DNA of 64,000 nt from Acidovorax sp. A79 (GTDB lineage Bacteria > Pseudomonadota > Gammaproteobacteria > Burkholderiales > Burkholderiaceae_C): contig NZ_AP028672.1 of NCBI RefSeq assembly GCF_041154505.1, forward strand, positions 806,001 to 870,000, written 5' to 3'. Both the position numbers and the translations under genes were made by a program. The notes under the pieces were generated by a model. That model was not told the origin of the DNA. It did not search any database and worked only from the letters and a program-made list of their open reading frames with translations. Position 1 is the stretch's first letter, and each line of letters begins with the position of its first letter. Positions 42,222 through 51,723 of the stretch are shown piece by piece.

Positions 42222-43484
42222 ATGCACTTAAACGAACTCAAGGCACTGCACGTGTCTGAAGTCCTGAAGCAGGCCGAAGAACTCGAAATCGAAAACACGG
42301 GCCGGATGCGCAAGCAGGAGCTGATGTTTGCCATCATCAAGAAGCGCGCCAAGGCGGGAGAGCAGGTGTTCGCGGACGGGGTGCTGGAAATCCTGCCGGA
42401 CGGCTTCGGCTTCCTGCGCAGCCCGGACACGAGCTTCACGGCGAGCACGGACGACATTTACATCTCCCCCAGCCAGGTGCGCCGCTTCAACCTGCACACC
42501 GGCGACATGATCGAAGGCGAAGTGCGCACCCCGAAGGACGGCGAGCGCTACTTTGCCCTGACCAAGCTCGACAAGGTCAACGACGGCCCGCCCGAGCAGA
42601 ACAAGCACAAGGTGATGTTCGAAAACCTGACGCCCCTGTTCCCCAAGGAGCAGATGCGCCTGGAGCGCGACGTCAAGAGCGAAGAGAACATCACCGGCCG
42701 CATCATCGACATCATCGCGCCCATCGGCCGCGGCCAGCGCGCGCTGATCGTCGCCCCGCCCAAGAGCGGCAAGACGGTGATGATGCAGCACATCGCCCAC
42801 GCCATCACGGCCAACAACCCCGACGTGCACCTGATGGTGCTGCTGGTGGACGAGCGCCCTGAAGAAGTGACCGAAATGCAGCGCACGGTGAAGGGCGAGA
42901 TCATCGCCTCCACCTTCGACGAGCCGGCCGCGCGCCACGTGCACGTGGCCGAGATGGTGATCGAGCGCGCCAAGCGCCTGGTCGAGCTCAAGAAGGACGT
43001 GGTGATCCTGCTCGATTCGATCACCCGCCTGGCCCGCGCCTACAACAACGTCGTGCCTTCCAGCGGCAAGGTGCTGTCCGGTGGTGTGGACGCCGCCGCG
43101 CTGCAGCGCCCCAAGCGCTTCTTCGGCGCGGCGCGCAAGGTCGAGGAAGGTGGCTCGCTCACCATCATCGCCACCGCGCTGGTCGACACCGGCAGCCGCA
43201 TGGACGAAGTGATCTTTGAAGAATTCAAGGGCACCGGCAACTGCGAGATCCACCTGAACCGCCGCCTGTACGAAAAGCGCGTGTTCCCGGCCATCGAGCT
43301 CAACAAGAGCGGCACCCGCCGCGAAGAGCTGCTGCTGGCGCCCGAGATCCTGCAAAAGACCCGCATCCTGCGCCAGTTCATGTACAACATGGACGAGATC
43401 GAGTCCATGGAGCTCATGATCAAGAACATGAAGGCCACCAAGACCAATGTGGACTTCTTCGACATGATGCGACGAGGCGGGTAA
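42222..43484 (+). CDS. rho: Transcription termination factor Rho
   Basis: The hexameric RNA helicase terminates transcription at C-rich sites. The 420-residue protein begins [15 protein letters not shown] and has the cold-shock-type RNA-binding domain with [12 protein letters not shown]. It carries Walker [13 protein letters not shown] and the Q- and R-loop region [20 protein letters not shown], all complete. AAAGGAG lies before the ATG. The 274-nt leader from trxA holds the trxA terminator and a CATAAT hexamer (42081-42086) that could be a -10 element. Many rho genes are autoregulated in such leaders, but no specific signal is visible here. Confidence 0.97.
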   Translation: MHLNELKALHVSEVLKQAEELEIENTGRMRKQELMFAIIKKRAKAGEQVFADGVLEILPDGFGFLRSPDTSFTASTDDIYISPSQVRRFNLHTGDMIEGEVRTPKDGERYFALTKLDKVNDGPPEQNKHKVMFENLTPLFPKEQMRLERDVKSEENITGRIIDIIAPIGRGQRALIVAPPKSGKTVMMQHIAHAITANNPDVHLMVLLVDERPEEVTEMQRTVKGEIIASTFDEPAARHVHVAEMVIERAKRLVELKKDVVILLDSITRLARAYNNVVPSSGKVLSGGVDAAALQRPKRFFGAARKVEEGGSLTIIATALVDTGSRMDEVIFEEFKGTGNCEIHLNRRLYEKRVFPAIELNKSGTRREELLLAPEILQKTRILRQFMYNMDEIESMELMIKNMKATKTNVDFFDMMRRGG

Positions 43485-43575
43485 GCCCCCCTGAGTCGCC
43501 TTCGGCGCCTTCCCCCGGAGGGGGACGCCACCCGTGGCCTGGCAGAGCCAGTTCCACGGTGGCACTGGGCTTGGG
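43485..43575 (+). repeat. Family B hairpin repeat after rho
   Basis: CCCCCCTGAGTCGCC follows the rho stop. CGCC-TTC-GGCG (43497-43507) and CCCCC-GGA-GGGGG (43512-43524) make two small stems, or a larger one can form between GGCG and CGCC. Later blocks GTGGCCTGGC and GCCAGTTCCACGGTGG complete the family pattern. Confidence 0.7.
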
Positions 43576-43743
43576 CCGCGCCGGTTTCCATCGCTGTGAC
43601 GGATGCGCAGCGACGTTGAAGAAGACACGTATTCGCCCTGTGCCATAATAGAGGGCTTTTTCTGCGGAAAGTACGCTGGATGTTCCACGGCGCAAAGGTT
43701 GCACCGGGTTCAGCACGGCTCCCGCACTTGACAAGGATTGATC

Positions 43744-43998
43744 ATGAAAGAAGGCATTCACCCCAACTACCGCGAAGTCCTGTTCTCGGACCTGTCCAAC
43801 GGTTTCAAGTTCGTGACCCGTTCGTGCGTGAACACGAAGGAAATGGAAACCTTCGAAGGCAAGGAATACCCGCTGTTCAAGCTGGACACCTCCTCTGAAT
43901 CGCACCCCTTCTACACCGGCACGCAAAAGTCCGTGGACAACATGGGTGGCCGCGTCGAGCGCTTCCGCAACCGTTTCGGCAAGACCGCAGCGAAGTAA
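43744..43998 (+). CDS. rpmE2: 50S ribosomal protein L31 type B
   Basis: The 84-residue protein begins [20 protein letters not shown] and contains [22 protein letters not shown] in parts. This is the type B (zinc-independent) L31, without the CxxC pairs of type A. Type B L31 often replaces the zinc form under zinc limitation, but here it may be the sole copy. AGGA precedes the ATG at 43744. A strong terminator follows. No Zur-type palindrome is evident upstream. Confidence 0.95.
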   Translation: MKEGIHPNYREVLFSDLSNGFKFVTRSCVNTKEMETFEGKEYPLFKLDTSSESHPFYTGTQKSVDNMGGRVERFRNRFGKTAAK

Positions 43999-44020
43999 TT
44001 CGCCTTCTGCGCTCCGCCAC

Positions 44021-44056
44021 AAAGGCAGCCCGGGCAACCGCGCTGCCTTTTTCTAT
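44021..44056 (+). terminator. Strong intrinsic terminator of rpmE2
   Basis: AAAGGCAGC pairs with GCTGCCTTT. An inner CGG-GCAA-CCG stem with a GNRA tetraloop continues the helix, and TTCT follows. It lies 22 nt after the stop. Confidence 0.9.
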
Positions 44057-44104
44057 GCTTTTGCCTTTATTCTCGGTGGCTCCGCTTTTGCCGCCCCCTG
44101 ACGC

Positions 44105-45805
44105 GTGAATCCACCGACCCCCGCCATCGTCACCCAGAACGCCGTCAGCCCCCTTCCACGCTGGGCGCTGATGCTGCTGTGCATCGCCTACGTCGTGCCG
44201 GGCTTCATCGGGCGCGATCCTTGGAAGAGCGCGGATGTCACGGCATTTGGGTACATGCTGGAGCTGGCACAGGGGCGCACTCCGTGGCTCAGCCCCTTGC
44301 TCGGGGGCATGCCTCCGGAAACCGAGGGGCTGCTTCCGTATTGGCTGGGTGCGTGGGCCATCCAGCTGGCGCCGCAGTGGGTGTCCGCCGAGATGGCCGT
44401 GCGCCTTCCGTTCGCGGCCCTGCTGGCGATCACCTTGACCGCCACCTGGTATGCCGTGTACTACCTCGCGCGCAGCCCGGGGGCCCAGCCCGTGGCCTTC
44501 GCCTTCGGCGGCGAAGCCAACCCGCCCGACTATGCCCGCGCCATCGCCGATGGCGGCCTGCTGGCCCTGATTGCCTGCCTGGGCCTGGCGCAGCTGTCGC
44601 ATGAGGTGACGAGCTACCTGGCGCAGCTCAGTTGCACGGCGCTGCTCTTCTTCGCCGTGGCTGCCATGCCGCACCGCACGGTCGCGCCCGCCATGGCGCT
44701 TGTCGCCGGCATGGCCGGCCTGACGCTGGCCGGGGCTCCCGCGCTCGCGGCCCTGCTCGGGCTGGGCAGCATGGCGGTGGTGGTGTATGCGCCCGGCAGC
44801 GGTTCTGACCGCCGCCTGCGGTGGGCGCTGGCCCTCGCGGCGGTCACGCTGGCGGCGGCGCTGCTGGCCTGGGGCCTGGACCTCTGGCGCTGGCGGATCG
44901 TGGGCTCCGGCTCCGGGGGCAAGGAGTGGCAGAGCCTGGCACGGCTGCTGCTGTGGTTTGGATGGCCCGCCTGGCCCCTGGCCCTGTGGACCCTGTGGCG
45001 CTGGCGCAAGCAGATCGTCAGCCGCCAGGGGCACCGGCACCTGCTGCTTCCGCTGTGGTTTGTGGCGGTATCCGTCGCCGCCACCGCCACCACCCAGCCC
45101 GCCGACCGGGCCTTGCTGCTGGGCCTGCCCGCCATGGCCGCGCTGGCGGCCTTCGCGCTGCCCACGCTGCGCCGCAGCGTGGGCGCCCTGATCGACTGGT
45201 TCACGCTGCTGTTCTTCACGGTATCGGCGTTGGCGATCTGGGTCATCTGGATCGCCATGCAGACCGGGTTTCCCGCCAAGCCCGCCGCCAATGTGGCCAA
45301 GCTGGCCCCCGGCTTCGTGCCGGAGTTCTCCGCGCTGGCCCTGGTCGTGGCCCTGGCGGCCACCGTGGGCTGGTGCAGCCTGGTCTGGTGGCGCGCTTCG
45401 CGCGACCGGGCCCCGATCTGGAAAAGCCTGGTGCTGCCCGCCGGCGGCGCGGCGCTGGGCTGGCTGCTGCTCATGACGCTGTGGCTGCCGCTTCTGGACT
45501 ACGCCCGCAGCTACCGGCCCCAGGTTCGCAGCGTGATGGCGGCACTCGGGCCGGCACCGGGCTGCGTGCAGACCGTGGGATTGAACCGCGCCCAGGTGGC
45601 GGCGCTGCAGTACCACGGCGGCCTTTCGCTCCAGCGGGCGGGACTGCAGGACGAGTGCGACTGGCTGGTGGCAGACATCGCGTCCTGGCCGCCTTCCGAG
45701 CGCATGGTCAACGCGGCGCGCTGGGAAGCCCGGGCCACCATTCCCCGCCCCACCGACAAGAACGACCACCTCCTGGTGTTTCGCCGCGCAGGGCCTGCGC
45801 GCTGA
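44105..45805 (+). CDS. ArnT/PMT-like GT-C glycosyltransferase
   Basis: The 566-residue membrane protein has about a dozen hydrophobic helices. The first periplasmic loop contains FIGRDPWKSADVTAFGYM, the acidic loop of GT-C enzymes that use polyprenyl-phosphate sugars (ArnT, PMT, GT83). A soluble C-terminal domain of about 90 residues follows. Family members attach a sugar to lipid A, proteins or other acceptors at the periplasmic face. The donor and acceptor are unknown. The start is GTG at 44105. Its stop overlaps the MATE start by one base (TGATG). Confidence 0.78.
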   Translation: MNPPTPAIVTQNAVSPLPRWALMLLCIAYVVPGFIGRDPWKSADVTAFGYMLELAQGRTPWLSPLLGGMPPETEGLLPYWLGAWAIQLAPQWVSAEMAVRLPFAALLAITLTATWYAVYYLARSPGAQPVAFAFGGEANPPDYARAIADGGLLALIACLGLAQLSHEVTSYLAQLSCTALLFFAVAAMPHRTVAPAMALVAGMAGLTLAGAPALAALLGLGSMAVVVYAPGSGSDRRLRWALALAAVTLAAALLAWGLDLWRWRIVGSGSGGKEWQSLARLLLWFGWPAWPLALWTLWRWRKQIVSRQGHRHLLLPLWFVAVSVAATATTQPADRALLLGLPAMAALAAFALPTLRRSVGALIDWFTLLFFTVSALAIWVIWIAMQTGFPAKPAANVAKLAPGFVPEFSALALVVALAATVGWCSLVWWRASRDRAPIWKSLVLPAGGAALGWLLLMTLWLPLLDYARSYRPQVRSVMAALGPAPGCVQTVGLNRAQVAALQYHGGLSLQRAGLQDECDWLVADIASWPPSERMVNAARWEARATIPRPTDKNDHLLVFRRAGPAR

Positions 45806-47172
45806 TGTCCGAACTGTCGGGCATCTCGCGCCACGCGGTGACGGTGCTGGCGGGGCAGCTGGCCGTGATGGCCTTTGGTGTCACGGACACCATCGTTGCC
45901 GGGCGCCATGCGGAATCCTCGCTGGCCGCGCTGTCAGTGGGTTCGGCCATCTTCATCAGCGTGTATGTGGCGCTGATCGGGATTCTGCAGGCCCTGCTGC
46001 CGGTATGGGCCGAGCAGCGCGGCGCCCGGCAGACGGACGCCCTGGGCCGCTCCCTGCGGCAGGCGCTGTACCTGTGCGGGGCGGCATCGCTGCTGGGAAT
46101 GGCCATCCTGCTGTCGCCGGGGCCCCTGCTGCGCTGGACCGAGGTGCCCCCCGCCCTGCGCACCGAGGTGGAGAGCTACCTGGCCGTGCTGGCCCTGGCG
46201 CTGCCACCCGCCCTGCTCTTTCGGATCTACAGCACCCTGAACCAGGCCCTGGGCCGCCCCCAGCTGGTGACCTGGCTGCAGGTGGGATCGCTGCTCGTGA
46301 AGCTGCCCCTGTCGGTCTGGTTCACCTTCGGCGGCGGCGGGCTACCCGCGCTGGGCGTGGTCGGATGCGCCTGGGCCACGCTGGTGGTCAACTGCAGCAT
46401 GCTCGCGGTGGCGGTCTGGCTGCTGCGCACCCAGGATCTCTATGGGCCCCTGCGCATCTGGCGCCGCATGGAACCCCCTCACTGGCCCACTATCGCGGGC
46501 TTTGCCCGGCTGGGCATCCCGGCCGGGCTCGCGGTCATGGTCGAGGTGACCTCGTTCACGCTGATGGCCTTGTTCATCGCGCGCCAGGGCACCACGGCGT
46601 CGGCGGCCCACCAGATTGCGGCCAATGTGGCGGCCGTGCTCTACATGGTGCCGCTGTCGCTGGCGATCGCCACCAGCGCCCGCGTCAGCTACTGGCTGGG
46701 GGCGGGCGAACCTGCGCGGGCACGCCAGGTGGTTTTCATAGGTTTCAAGCTCTCAGCGCTTATCGGTATTGCGCTGGCAGCTATATTATTAATAGCAAAA
46801 GACCAGATTGGGGGCGTGTACTCCGGCAACACCGGCGTGGTGGCCCTGACGGGAGGGGTCATGGTGTGGGTGGCCGCCTACCACGCGGCCGATGCGCTGC
46901 AGACACTGTGCGTCTTCGTGCTGCGCTGCTACCGCATCACGGTGGCGCCGCTGGTGGTGTATTGCGTGCTGCTGTGGGGCGCCGGCCTGGGGGGCGGCTA
47001 CCTGCTGGCCTATCGTGGCCTGGGGCCGTGGGCCGCTGAGCCATCGCCTACGCCTTTCTGGGCCGCGAGCGCAGCGGCGCTGGTCGCGACGGCCGCGCTG
47101 TTCCTGGCGATGCTCTGGCGTGCGGTCAATCCGGCAGCGAGAAAACACGCAACCGGTTCGCCGGGAAGGTGA
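45805..47172 (+). CDS. MATE family efflux transporter
   Basis: The 455-residue protein has twelve predicted helices in two homologous halves and MATE motifs such as ISVYVALIGILQALLPVWAEQRGA and TASAAHQIAANVAAVLYMVP. It exports cationic drugs or metabolites with sodium or protons. A helix near residues 311-335 (GFKLSALIGIALAAILLIAK) is encoded by DNA that matches repeat family A, including AGCGCTTATC and GCTGGCAGCTAT. The total length stays normal. The start overlaps the previous stop. The 3' end overlaps the converging phoR gene by 47 nt. Confidence 0.9.
   Translation: MSELSGISRHAVTVLAGQLAVMAFGVTDTIVAGRHAESSLAALSVGSAIFISVYVALIGILQALLPVWAEQRGARQTDALGRSLRQALYLCGAASLLGMAILLSPGPLLRWTEVPPALRTEVESYLAVLALALPPALLFRIYSTLNQALGRPQLVTWLQVGSLLVKLPLSVWFTFGGGGLPALGVVGCAWATLVVNCSMLAVAVWLLRTQDLYGPLRIWRRMEPPHWPTIAGFARLGIPAGLAVMVEVTSFTLMALFIARQGTTASAAHQIAANVAAVLYMVPLSLAIATSARVSYWLGAGEPARARQVVFIGFKLSALIGIALAAILLIAKDQIGGVYSGNTGVVALTGGVMVWVAAYHAADALQTLCVFVLRCYRITVAPLVVYCVLLWGAGLGGGYLLAYRGLGPWAAEPSPTPFWAASAAALVATAALFLAMLWRAVNPAARKHATGSPGR
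46732..46806 (+). repeat. Family A repeat within the MATE coding sequence
   Basis: TTTCAAGCTCTCAGCGCTTA, GGTATTGCGCTGGCAGCTAT and TTATTAATAGCAAAAG follow the family A order. The block is AT-rich and encodes a membrane helix in frame without a length change. Confidence 0.65.
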
Positions 47173-48469
47173 CCGCGAACACCGAGCCCTTGCCCAGGGT
47201 GCTGGAGATGTCCAGCGTGGCGCCGTGCCGCTGCAGCACATGCTTGACGATGGCCAGTCCCAGGCCCGTGCCGCCGGTCTCGCGGGAACGGCTGCGGTCC
47301 ACGCGGTAAAAGCGCTCCGTCAGGCGTGGCAGGTGTTCCGGCGCGATGCCCGGCCCCGTGTCCTGCACCGAGAAGACGGCACGGCCGTCCTCCTTGCGCT
47401 GCCAGGCCACCGTGATCGATCCGCCCGCGGGCGTGTAGCGCACGGCGTTGCTGATGAGGTTGGACAGCGCGCTCTGCAGCTCGGCGGGCACGCCCGCGAT
47501 ATCGCCTTCGGCACGCAGGCTGTCCACGGCCGGAAAAACCATCACATGCTGGCGCGGCTGGTTCTGCGTGAGCAGGGCGGACAATGCGCGGCCCTCTTCC
47601 TCGCACCGCTGCATCAGCGCCTGCACGGGCGTCCACTCCGCCATGCCGGGCGGCGGGCTGCCCTCCAGGCGCGACAGAGTCAGCAGGTCCTGCACCACGC
47701 TTTGCATGCGCAGCGCCTGCTGCGCCATCATGCCCAGATAGCGCGCCCGCTCATCGGCATTCAGCGGCAGAGTCTGCAGGGTTTCGACGAAACCGGCCAG
47801 CACCGTCAGGGGCGTGCGGATCTCATGGGACACGTTGGCGACAAAGTCGCGCCGCATGGCCTCGGCCTGCTCCAGCGCAGTGACATCGCGCGACAGCAGC
47901 AAGGTGCGCCCGTCCCCGTAGGGGTGCAGGTGCACCGAGATGCGCACGGGCCGCGAGGGCGTGCTGAAGCGCCCTTCCAGCACCACATCGTGGGTGAAGT
48001 CCTGGGCGGCGAAGTAGGCCGTGAACTCGGGGTCGCGCACCAGGTTGCCGATCGATTGCATCACGTCGCGCTGGGCATCGAAACCAAACTGGTTGGCCGC
48101 CATCTGGTTGCACCACTCGATCCGGCCCTGCGCATCCAGCAAGACCACGCCGTTGGGCGTGGCCTGCAGCGCCGCCAGGATTTCCTGCAGCCGGTCCTGG
48201 CTGTCGCGGATCTGCGCCTGCTGCCTGCGCAGAAGGCGCCGAGCGCGGTCCGCCGCCTCGCCCCAGATGCCGCGCATGGCAGGCACTTCCGCCAGGTCGC
48301 CCGTGCGCAGCCAGCGCAGCACGCGGGCACCGCGCAGCAGGTCCCATACAAACCAGGCCCAGCCCGCCAAGGCTGCGCCCAGGGCCGCGCCCCAGGGGCC
48401 GCCCTGCCACCATCCCAGGCCACCACCCGCCATCTGCCAGAGCAGGAAATACGAAATACGCCACAGCAT
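47126..48469 (-). CDS. phoR: Phosphate regulon sensor histidine kinase PhoR
   Basis: PhoR phosphorylates PhoB when phosphate is scarce. The 447-residue protein has two N-terminal hydrophobic helices (about residues 8-45), a PAS domain (about 90-195) and a HisKA domain with His215 in VSHEIRTPLTVL. The ATP-binding domain shows NLISNAVRYTP, QDTGPGIAPEHL and GGTGLGLAIVKH. The layout is that of E. coli PhoR. It follows phoB after a 74-nt gap and closes the pst-pho cluster. Its 3' end overlaps the MATE gene on the opposite strand. Confidence 0.94.
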   Translation of the reverse strand: MLWRISYFLLWQMAGGGLGWWQGGPWGAALGAALAGWAWFVWDLLRGARVLRWLRTGDLAEVPAMRGIWGEAADRARRLLRRQQAQIRDSQDRLQEILAALQATPNGVVLLDAQGRIEWCNQMAANQFGFDAQRDVMQSIGNLVRDPEFTAYFAAQDFTHDVVLEGRFSTPSRPVRISVHLHPYGDGRTLLLSRDVTALEQAEAMRRDFVANVSHEIRTPLTVLAGFVETLQTLPLNADERARYLGMMAQQALRMQSVVQDLLTLSRLEGSPPPGMAEWTPVQALMQRCEEEGRALSALLTQNQPRQHVMVFPAVDSLRAEGDIAGVPAELQSALSNLISNAVRYTPAGGSITVAWQRKEDGRAVFSVQDTGPGIAPEHLPRLTERFYRVDRSRSRETGGTGLGLAIVKHVLQRHGATLDISSTLGKGSVFAVTFPANRLRVFSLPD

Positions 48470-48543
48470 GCGGTCAGCTCAGCCTTCTTATCAACGCCAG
48501 GGGCGCAACCCGTGCACCCCATCCAAACATCAGGCCTGCGCCA

Positions 48544-49251
48544 TCACGCCTGCAACTGCACCTGCGGCTGGGCCGTGAGCCGGTAGCCTGCCCCGCGCAC
48601 GGTTTCCACCATGACGGATGCGGCACCCAGCGCTTCACGCAGCCGCTTGACATGCACATCCACCGTGCGCTCCTCGATGAACACATGGTCGCCCCACACC
48701 TTGTCGAGCAGCTGCGAGCGGCTGTGCACGCGCTCGGCGTGTTTCATCAGGAAGTGCAGCAGCTTGAACTCGGTGGGGCCCACCTTGAGCGGCTGGCCCT
48801 GGAAGGTCACGCGGTAGGTGCCGGCATCCAGCACCAGCTCGCCGATGGTCACGCTGTCGCTGACCTGCTCGGGCGCACGGCGGCGCAGCACCGCGCGGAT
48901 GCGGGCCAGCAGCTCCTGCGTGGAAAATGGCTTGGTGATGTAGTCGTCGGCACCGGCATCCAGCCCCGCCACCTTGTCGGGCTCGTCGCCACGGGCGGTG
49001 AGCATGAGGATGGGGATGGGCTTGGTACGGCTGTCGGCACGCCATTTGCGGGCCAGCGACAGGCCGCTTTGGCCCGGCAGCATCCAGTCCAGCAGGATGA
49101 CATCGGGCAGCACGGCGTCGAGCTCGCGCTGGGCGGAGTCGCCGTCTTCCGCCCAAAAGGGCTGGAATCCGTTGTGGCGCAGATTGACGGCAATCAGCTC
49201 GGCAATCGCGGGTTCGTCCTCCACGATGAGGACGCGTGGGAGCTTTCTCAT
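48544..49251 (-). CDS. phoB: Phosphate regulon response regulator PhoB
   Basis: The 235-residue OmpR-type regulator has a receiver domain with the acidic pocket VEDEP, phospho-acceptor Asp55 in LLDWMLPG and KPFST. The winged-helix DNA-binding domain has VGPTEFKLLHFLMKH and EERTVDVHVKRLREAL. It binds Pho boxes, direct repeats of TGTCA spaced by 11 nt, and activates the phosphate-starvation regulon. Candidate boxes are found upstream of pstS, ppx and ppk1 in this window. It lies between phoU and phoR. Confidence 0.96.
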   Translation of the reverse strand: MRKLPRVLIVEDEPAIAELIAVNLRHNGFQPFWAEDGDSAQRELDAVLPDVILLDWMLPGQSGLSLARKWRADSRTKPIPILMLTARGDEPDKVAGLDAGADDYITKPFSTQELLARIRAVLRRRAPEQVSDSVTIGELVLDAGTYRVTFQGQPLKVGPTEFKLLHFLMKHAERVHSRSQLLDKVWGDHVFIEERTVDVHVKRLREALGAASVMVETVRGAGYRLTAQPQVQLQA

Positions 49252-49271
49252 AGGTGTGCCAAAGCCCTTTC

Positions 49272-49973
49272 TTACAGCACGGCCGACTCGATCTCGTCGA
49301 GGGCAGTGTGGCGCACATCCTTGCCCTTGACCAGATAGATGATCAGCTCGGCCACGTTCTTGGAATGGTCACCGATGCGCTCGATGGCCTTGGCCAGGAA
49401 CAACAGGTCCAGGCTGGGCGAGATGGTGCGCGGGTCTTCCATCATGTAGGTGATGAGCTTGCGCACGAAGCCGTCGAATTCCTTGTCGATGAGGTCGTCC
49501 TCCTTGAGGATGGCCACGGCCGCCTTGACGTCCAGCCGCGCGAACGCGTCCAGCGTCTTGCGCAGCTGGCCCGAGGCCAGCTCGGCTGCCACGCGCAGGT
49601 CGCTCGACGGCAGCGAACGCGGGGCGCCGCCTTCGATGATGGAGCGCACCATGCGCGCCATCTTGTTGGCCTCGTCGCCCATGCGCTCGAGGTTGGCCGT
49701 GGCCTTGGAGAAGGCCAGCAGCAGGCGCAAATCGCGCGCGGTGGGCTGGCGGCGGGCGATGATGGAGGAGAGCTCCTGGTCGATCTCGACCTCCATCGCA
49801 TTGATGCGGGTCTCCATCGAGGCCACGGTCTCCACGGCCTCCAAGCTGAACTGGGACAGCGCGTAGACCGCCTGCCGGATCTGCGATTCCACCAGCCCCC
49901 CCATCTCCATGACACGGGCGGACACGCTGTTGAGTTCGCTGTCGAACTGGGACGAAAGATGTTTATCGGGCAT
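49272..49973 (-). CDS. phoU: Phosphate transport system regulator PhoU
   Basis: The 233-residue all-helical protein consists of two PhoU repeats, each with the metal-binding pattern seen in SKATANLERMGDEANKMARM and AKAIERIGDHSKNVAELIIY. PhoU couples Pst transporter state to PhoR and lowers kinase output when phosphate is plentiful. Loss is usually toxic through unrestrained Pst activity. AAGGAGA lies before ATG 49973. It is encoded 11 nt after pstB. Confidence 0.96.
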   Translation of the reverse strand: MPDKHLSSQFDSELNSVSARVMEMGGLVESQIRQAVYALSQFSLEAVETVASMETRINAMEVEIDQELSSIIARRQPTARDLRLLLAFSKATANLERMGDEANKMARMVRSIIEGGAPRSLPSSDLRVAAELASGQLRKTLDAFARLDVKAAVAILKEDDLIDKEFDGFVRKLITYMMEDPRTISPSLDLLFLAKAIERIGDHSKNVAELIIYLVKGKDVRHTALDEIESAVL

Positions 49974-49984
49974 CTGCTGTCTCC

Positions 49985-50767
49985 TTAGCCGAAACGGCCG
50001 GTAATGTAGTCTTCGGTTTCCTTGCGCTCGGGCTTGAAGAAGATCTGTTCGGTGGCACCGAACTCGATCATTTCGCCGAGGTACATGTAGGCGGTGTAGT
50101 CGCTGCAGCGGGCGGCCTGCTGCATGTTGTGCGTCACGATGGCGATGGTGTAGTCGTGCTTGAGCTCGTCGATCAGCTCTTCGATCTTGGCGGTGGACAG
50201 CGGGTCCAGCGCAGAGGTGGGCTCGTCGAGCAGGAGCACCGAGGGCTTGACGGCCACGCTGCGCGCGATGCACAGGCGCTGCTGCTGGCCGCCGGACAGG
50301 GACAGGCCGCTCTGGTGCAGCTTGTCCTTCACCTCGGTCCACAGCGCGGCCTTGGACAGAGCCCATTCCACGCGGTCGTCCATCTCGCTCTTGCTCAGCG
50401 TCTCGTAGAGCTTCACGCCGAATGCGATGTTGTCGTAGATGGACATGGGAAACGGCGTGGGCTTCTGGAACACCATGCCGATGCGCGCGCGCAGCAGGTT
50501 GATGTCCTGCTTGGGGTCCAGGATGTCCTGGCCGTAGAAGTTGATCGAGCCTTCCGCACGCTGGCCCGGGTACAGGCTGTACATGCGGTTGAGCGTGCGC
50601 AGCAGGGTGGACTTGCCGCAGCCCGAAGGGCCGATGAAGGCGGTGACCTTGTGTTCCGCGATGTTGAGGCTGACATTGCGCAGCCCTTGGAACTTGCCGT
50701 AGAAGAAGCTCAGGTTGCGCAGTTCCAGCGCATTCTTGCTGGCGGTGGCGGTAGCGGTGGCGTTCAT
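49985..50767 (-). CDS. pstB: Phosphate ABC transporter ATP-binding protein PstB
   Basis: The 260-residue ATPase has Walker [15 protein letters not shown], the Q-loop [12 protein letters not shown] (typical of PstB), signature [13 protein letters not shown] and Walker [14 protein letters not shown] with the H-loop VTHNMQQ. It powers high-affinity phosphate uptake with PstA and PstC. ATG 50767 with AGGA 7 nt upstream was preferred to the TTG at 50773. An Ala/Thr-rich N-terminal tail precedes the domain. Confidence 0.96.
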   Translation of the reverse strand: MNATATATASKNALELRNLSFFYGKFQGLRNVSLNIAEHKVTAFIGPSGCGKSTLLRTLNRMYSLYPGQRAEGSINFYGQDILDPKQDINLLRARIGMVFQKPTPFPMSIYDNIAFGVKLYETLSKSEMDDRVEWALSKAALWTEVKDKLHQSGLSLSGGQQQRLCIARSVAVKPSVLLLDEPTSALDPLSTAKIEELIDELKHDYTIAIVTHNMQQAARCSDYTAYMYLGEMIEFGATEQIFFKPERKETEDYITGRFG

Positions 50768-50825
50768 TGTCAATTCCTGAAAATGGAGGCGGTCTGTATC
50801 TGCAATGGGGAGGGCTGGCGTGGGG

Positions 50826-51680
50826 TCAGACGCGGTTCTTCTCGCGCAGGAAGACCCGTGCCACGACGTTGAGGATCAGCACCGACAGCGTGATGAGCAA
50901 GGCACCGCCCCAGGCCAGGCGCACCCAGTTCTCATAGGGGCTCAGGGCAAACTGGAAGATCACCACCGGCAGGTTGGCCATGGGGGCGCTCATGTTGGTG
51001 CTGAAGAACTGGTTGTTGAGCGCGGTGAACAGCAGGGGCGCCGTCTCGCCGCTGATGCGGGCCACCGCCAGCAGCAGGCCGGTCATCACGCCGCTGCGCG
51101 CGGCGCGCAGGGTGACCATGGTGGACACCTTCCAGCGCGGCGCGCCGAGCGCGAAGGCCGCTTCGCGCAGGCTGCCGGGCACCAGGCGCAGCATGTTCTC
51201 GGTGGTGCGCACCACCACGGGCACGGCGATCAGCGACAGCGCCAGGCTGCCAGCCCAGCCCGAGAAGTTGCCCACCGTGGCCACGGCGATCGCGTAGACG
51301 AAGAGCCCGAGCACGATGGACGGGGCCGACAGCATGATGTCGGTCACGAAACGGGTGAGTTCGGCCGTCTTGCTCTGGTCGCCGTATTCCGCCAGGTACA
51401 CGCCCGCCAGAACACCGATCGGCGTCGATACCAGCACGGTGAAGCCCACCATCATGAGGCTGCCGACGATGGCGTTGGCCAGGCCGCCGCCCTCGGAGCC
51501 CGGTGCCGGCGTGGACTGGGTGAACATGTTCAGGTCCAGCGCGGCCAGGCCGTTGGCCAGCAGCACGCTCAGTATCCACAGCAGCACGAACAGGCCCAGC
51601 ACCATCGCGCCCAGGGACAGGGTCAGGCCGACGGCGTTGGAGCGCTGGCGCTTTTTGTAGAGTTGTTGGTTGAATTCCAT
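50826..51680 (-). CDS. pstA: Phosphate ABC transporter permease PstA
   Basis: The 284-residue inner membrane permease has six hydrophobic helices and the PstA segments [37 protein letters not shown] and [15 protein letters not shown]. The EAA-type coupling loop is [15 protein letters not shown]. It forms the channel with PstC. It is 58 nt upstream of pstB and 43 nt downstream of pstC. Confidence 0.95.
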   Translation of the reverse strand: MEFNQQLYKKRQRSNAVGLTLSLGAMVLGLFVLLWILSVLLANGLAALDLNMFTQSTPAPGSEGGGLANAIVGSLMMVGFTVLVSTPIGVLAGVYLAEYGDQSKTAELTRFVTDIMLSAPSIVLGLFVYAIAVATVGNFSGWAGSLALSLIAVPVVVRTTENMLRLVPGSLREAAFALGAPRWKVSTMVTLRAARSGVMTGLLLAVARISGETAPLLFTALNNQFFSTNMSAPMANLPVVIFQFALSPYENWVRLAWGGALLITLSVLILNVVARVFLREKNRV

Positions 51681-51723
51681 GGAGCTTGTCTCAAAGGAGG
51701 TTCATGGGCAGTGCGGCGCGGGC

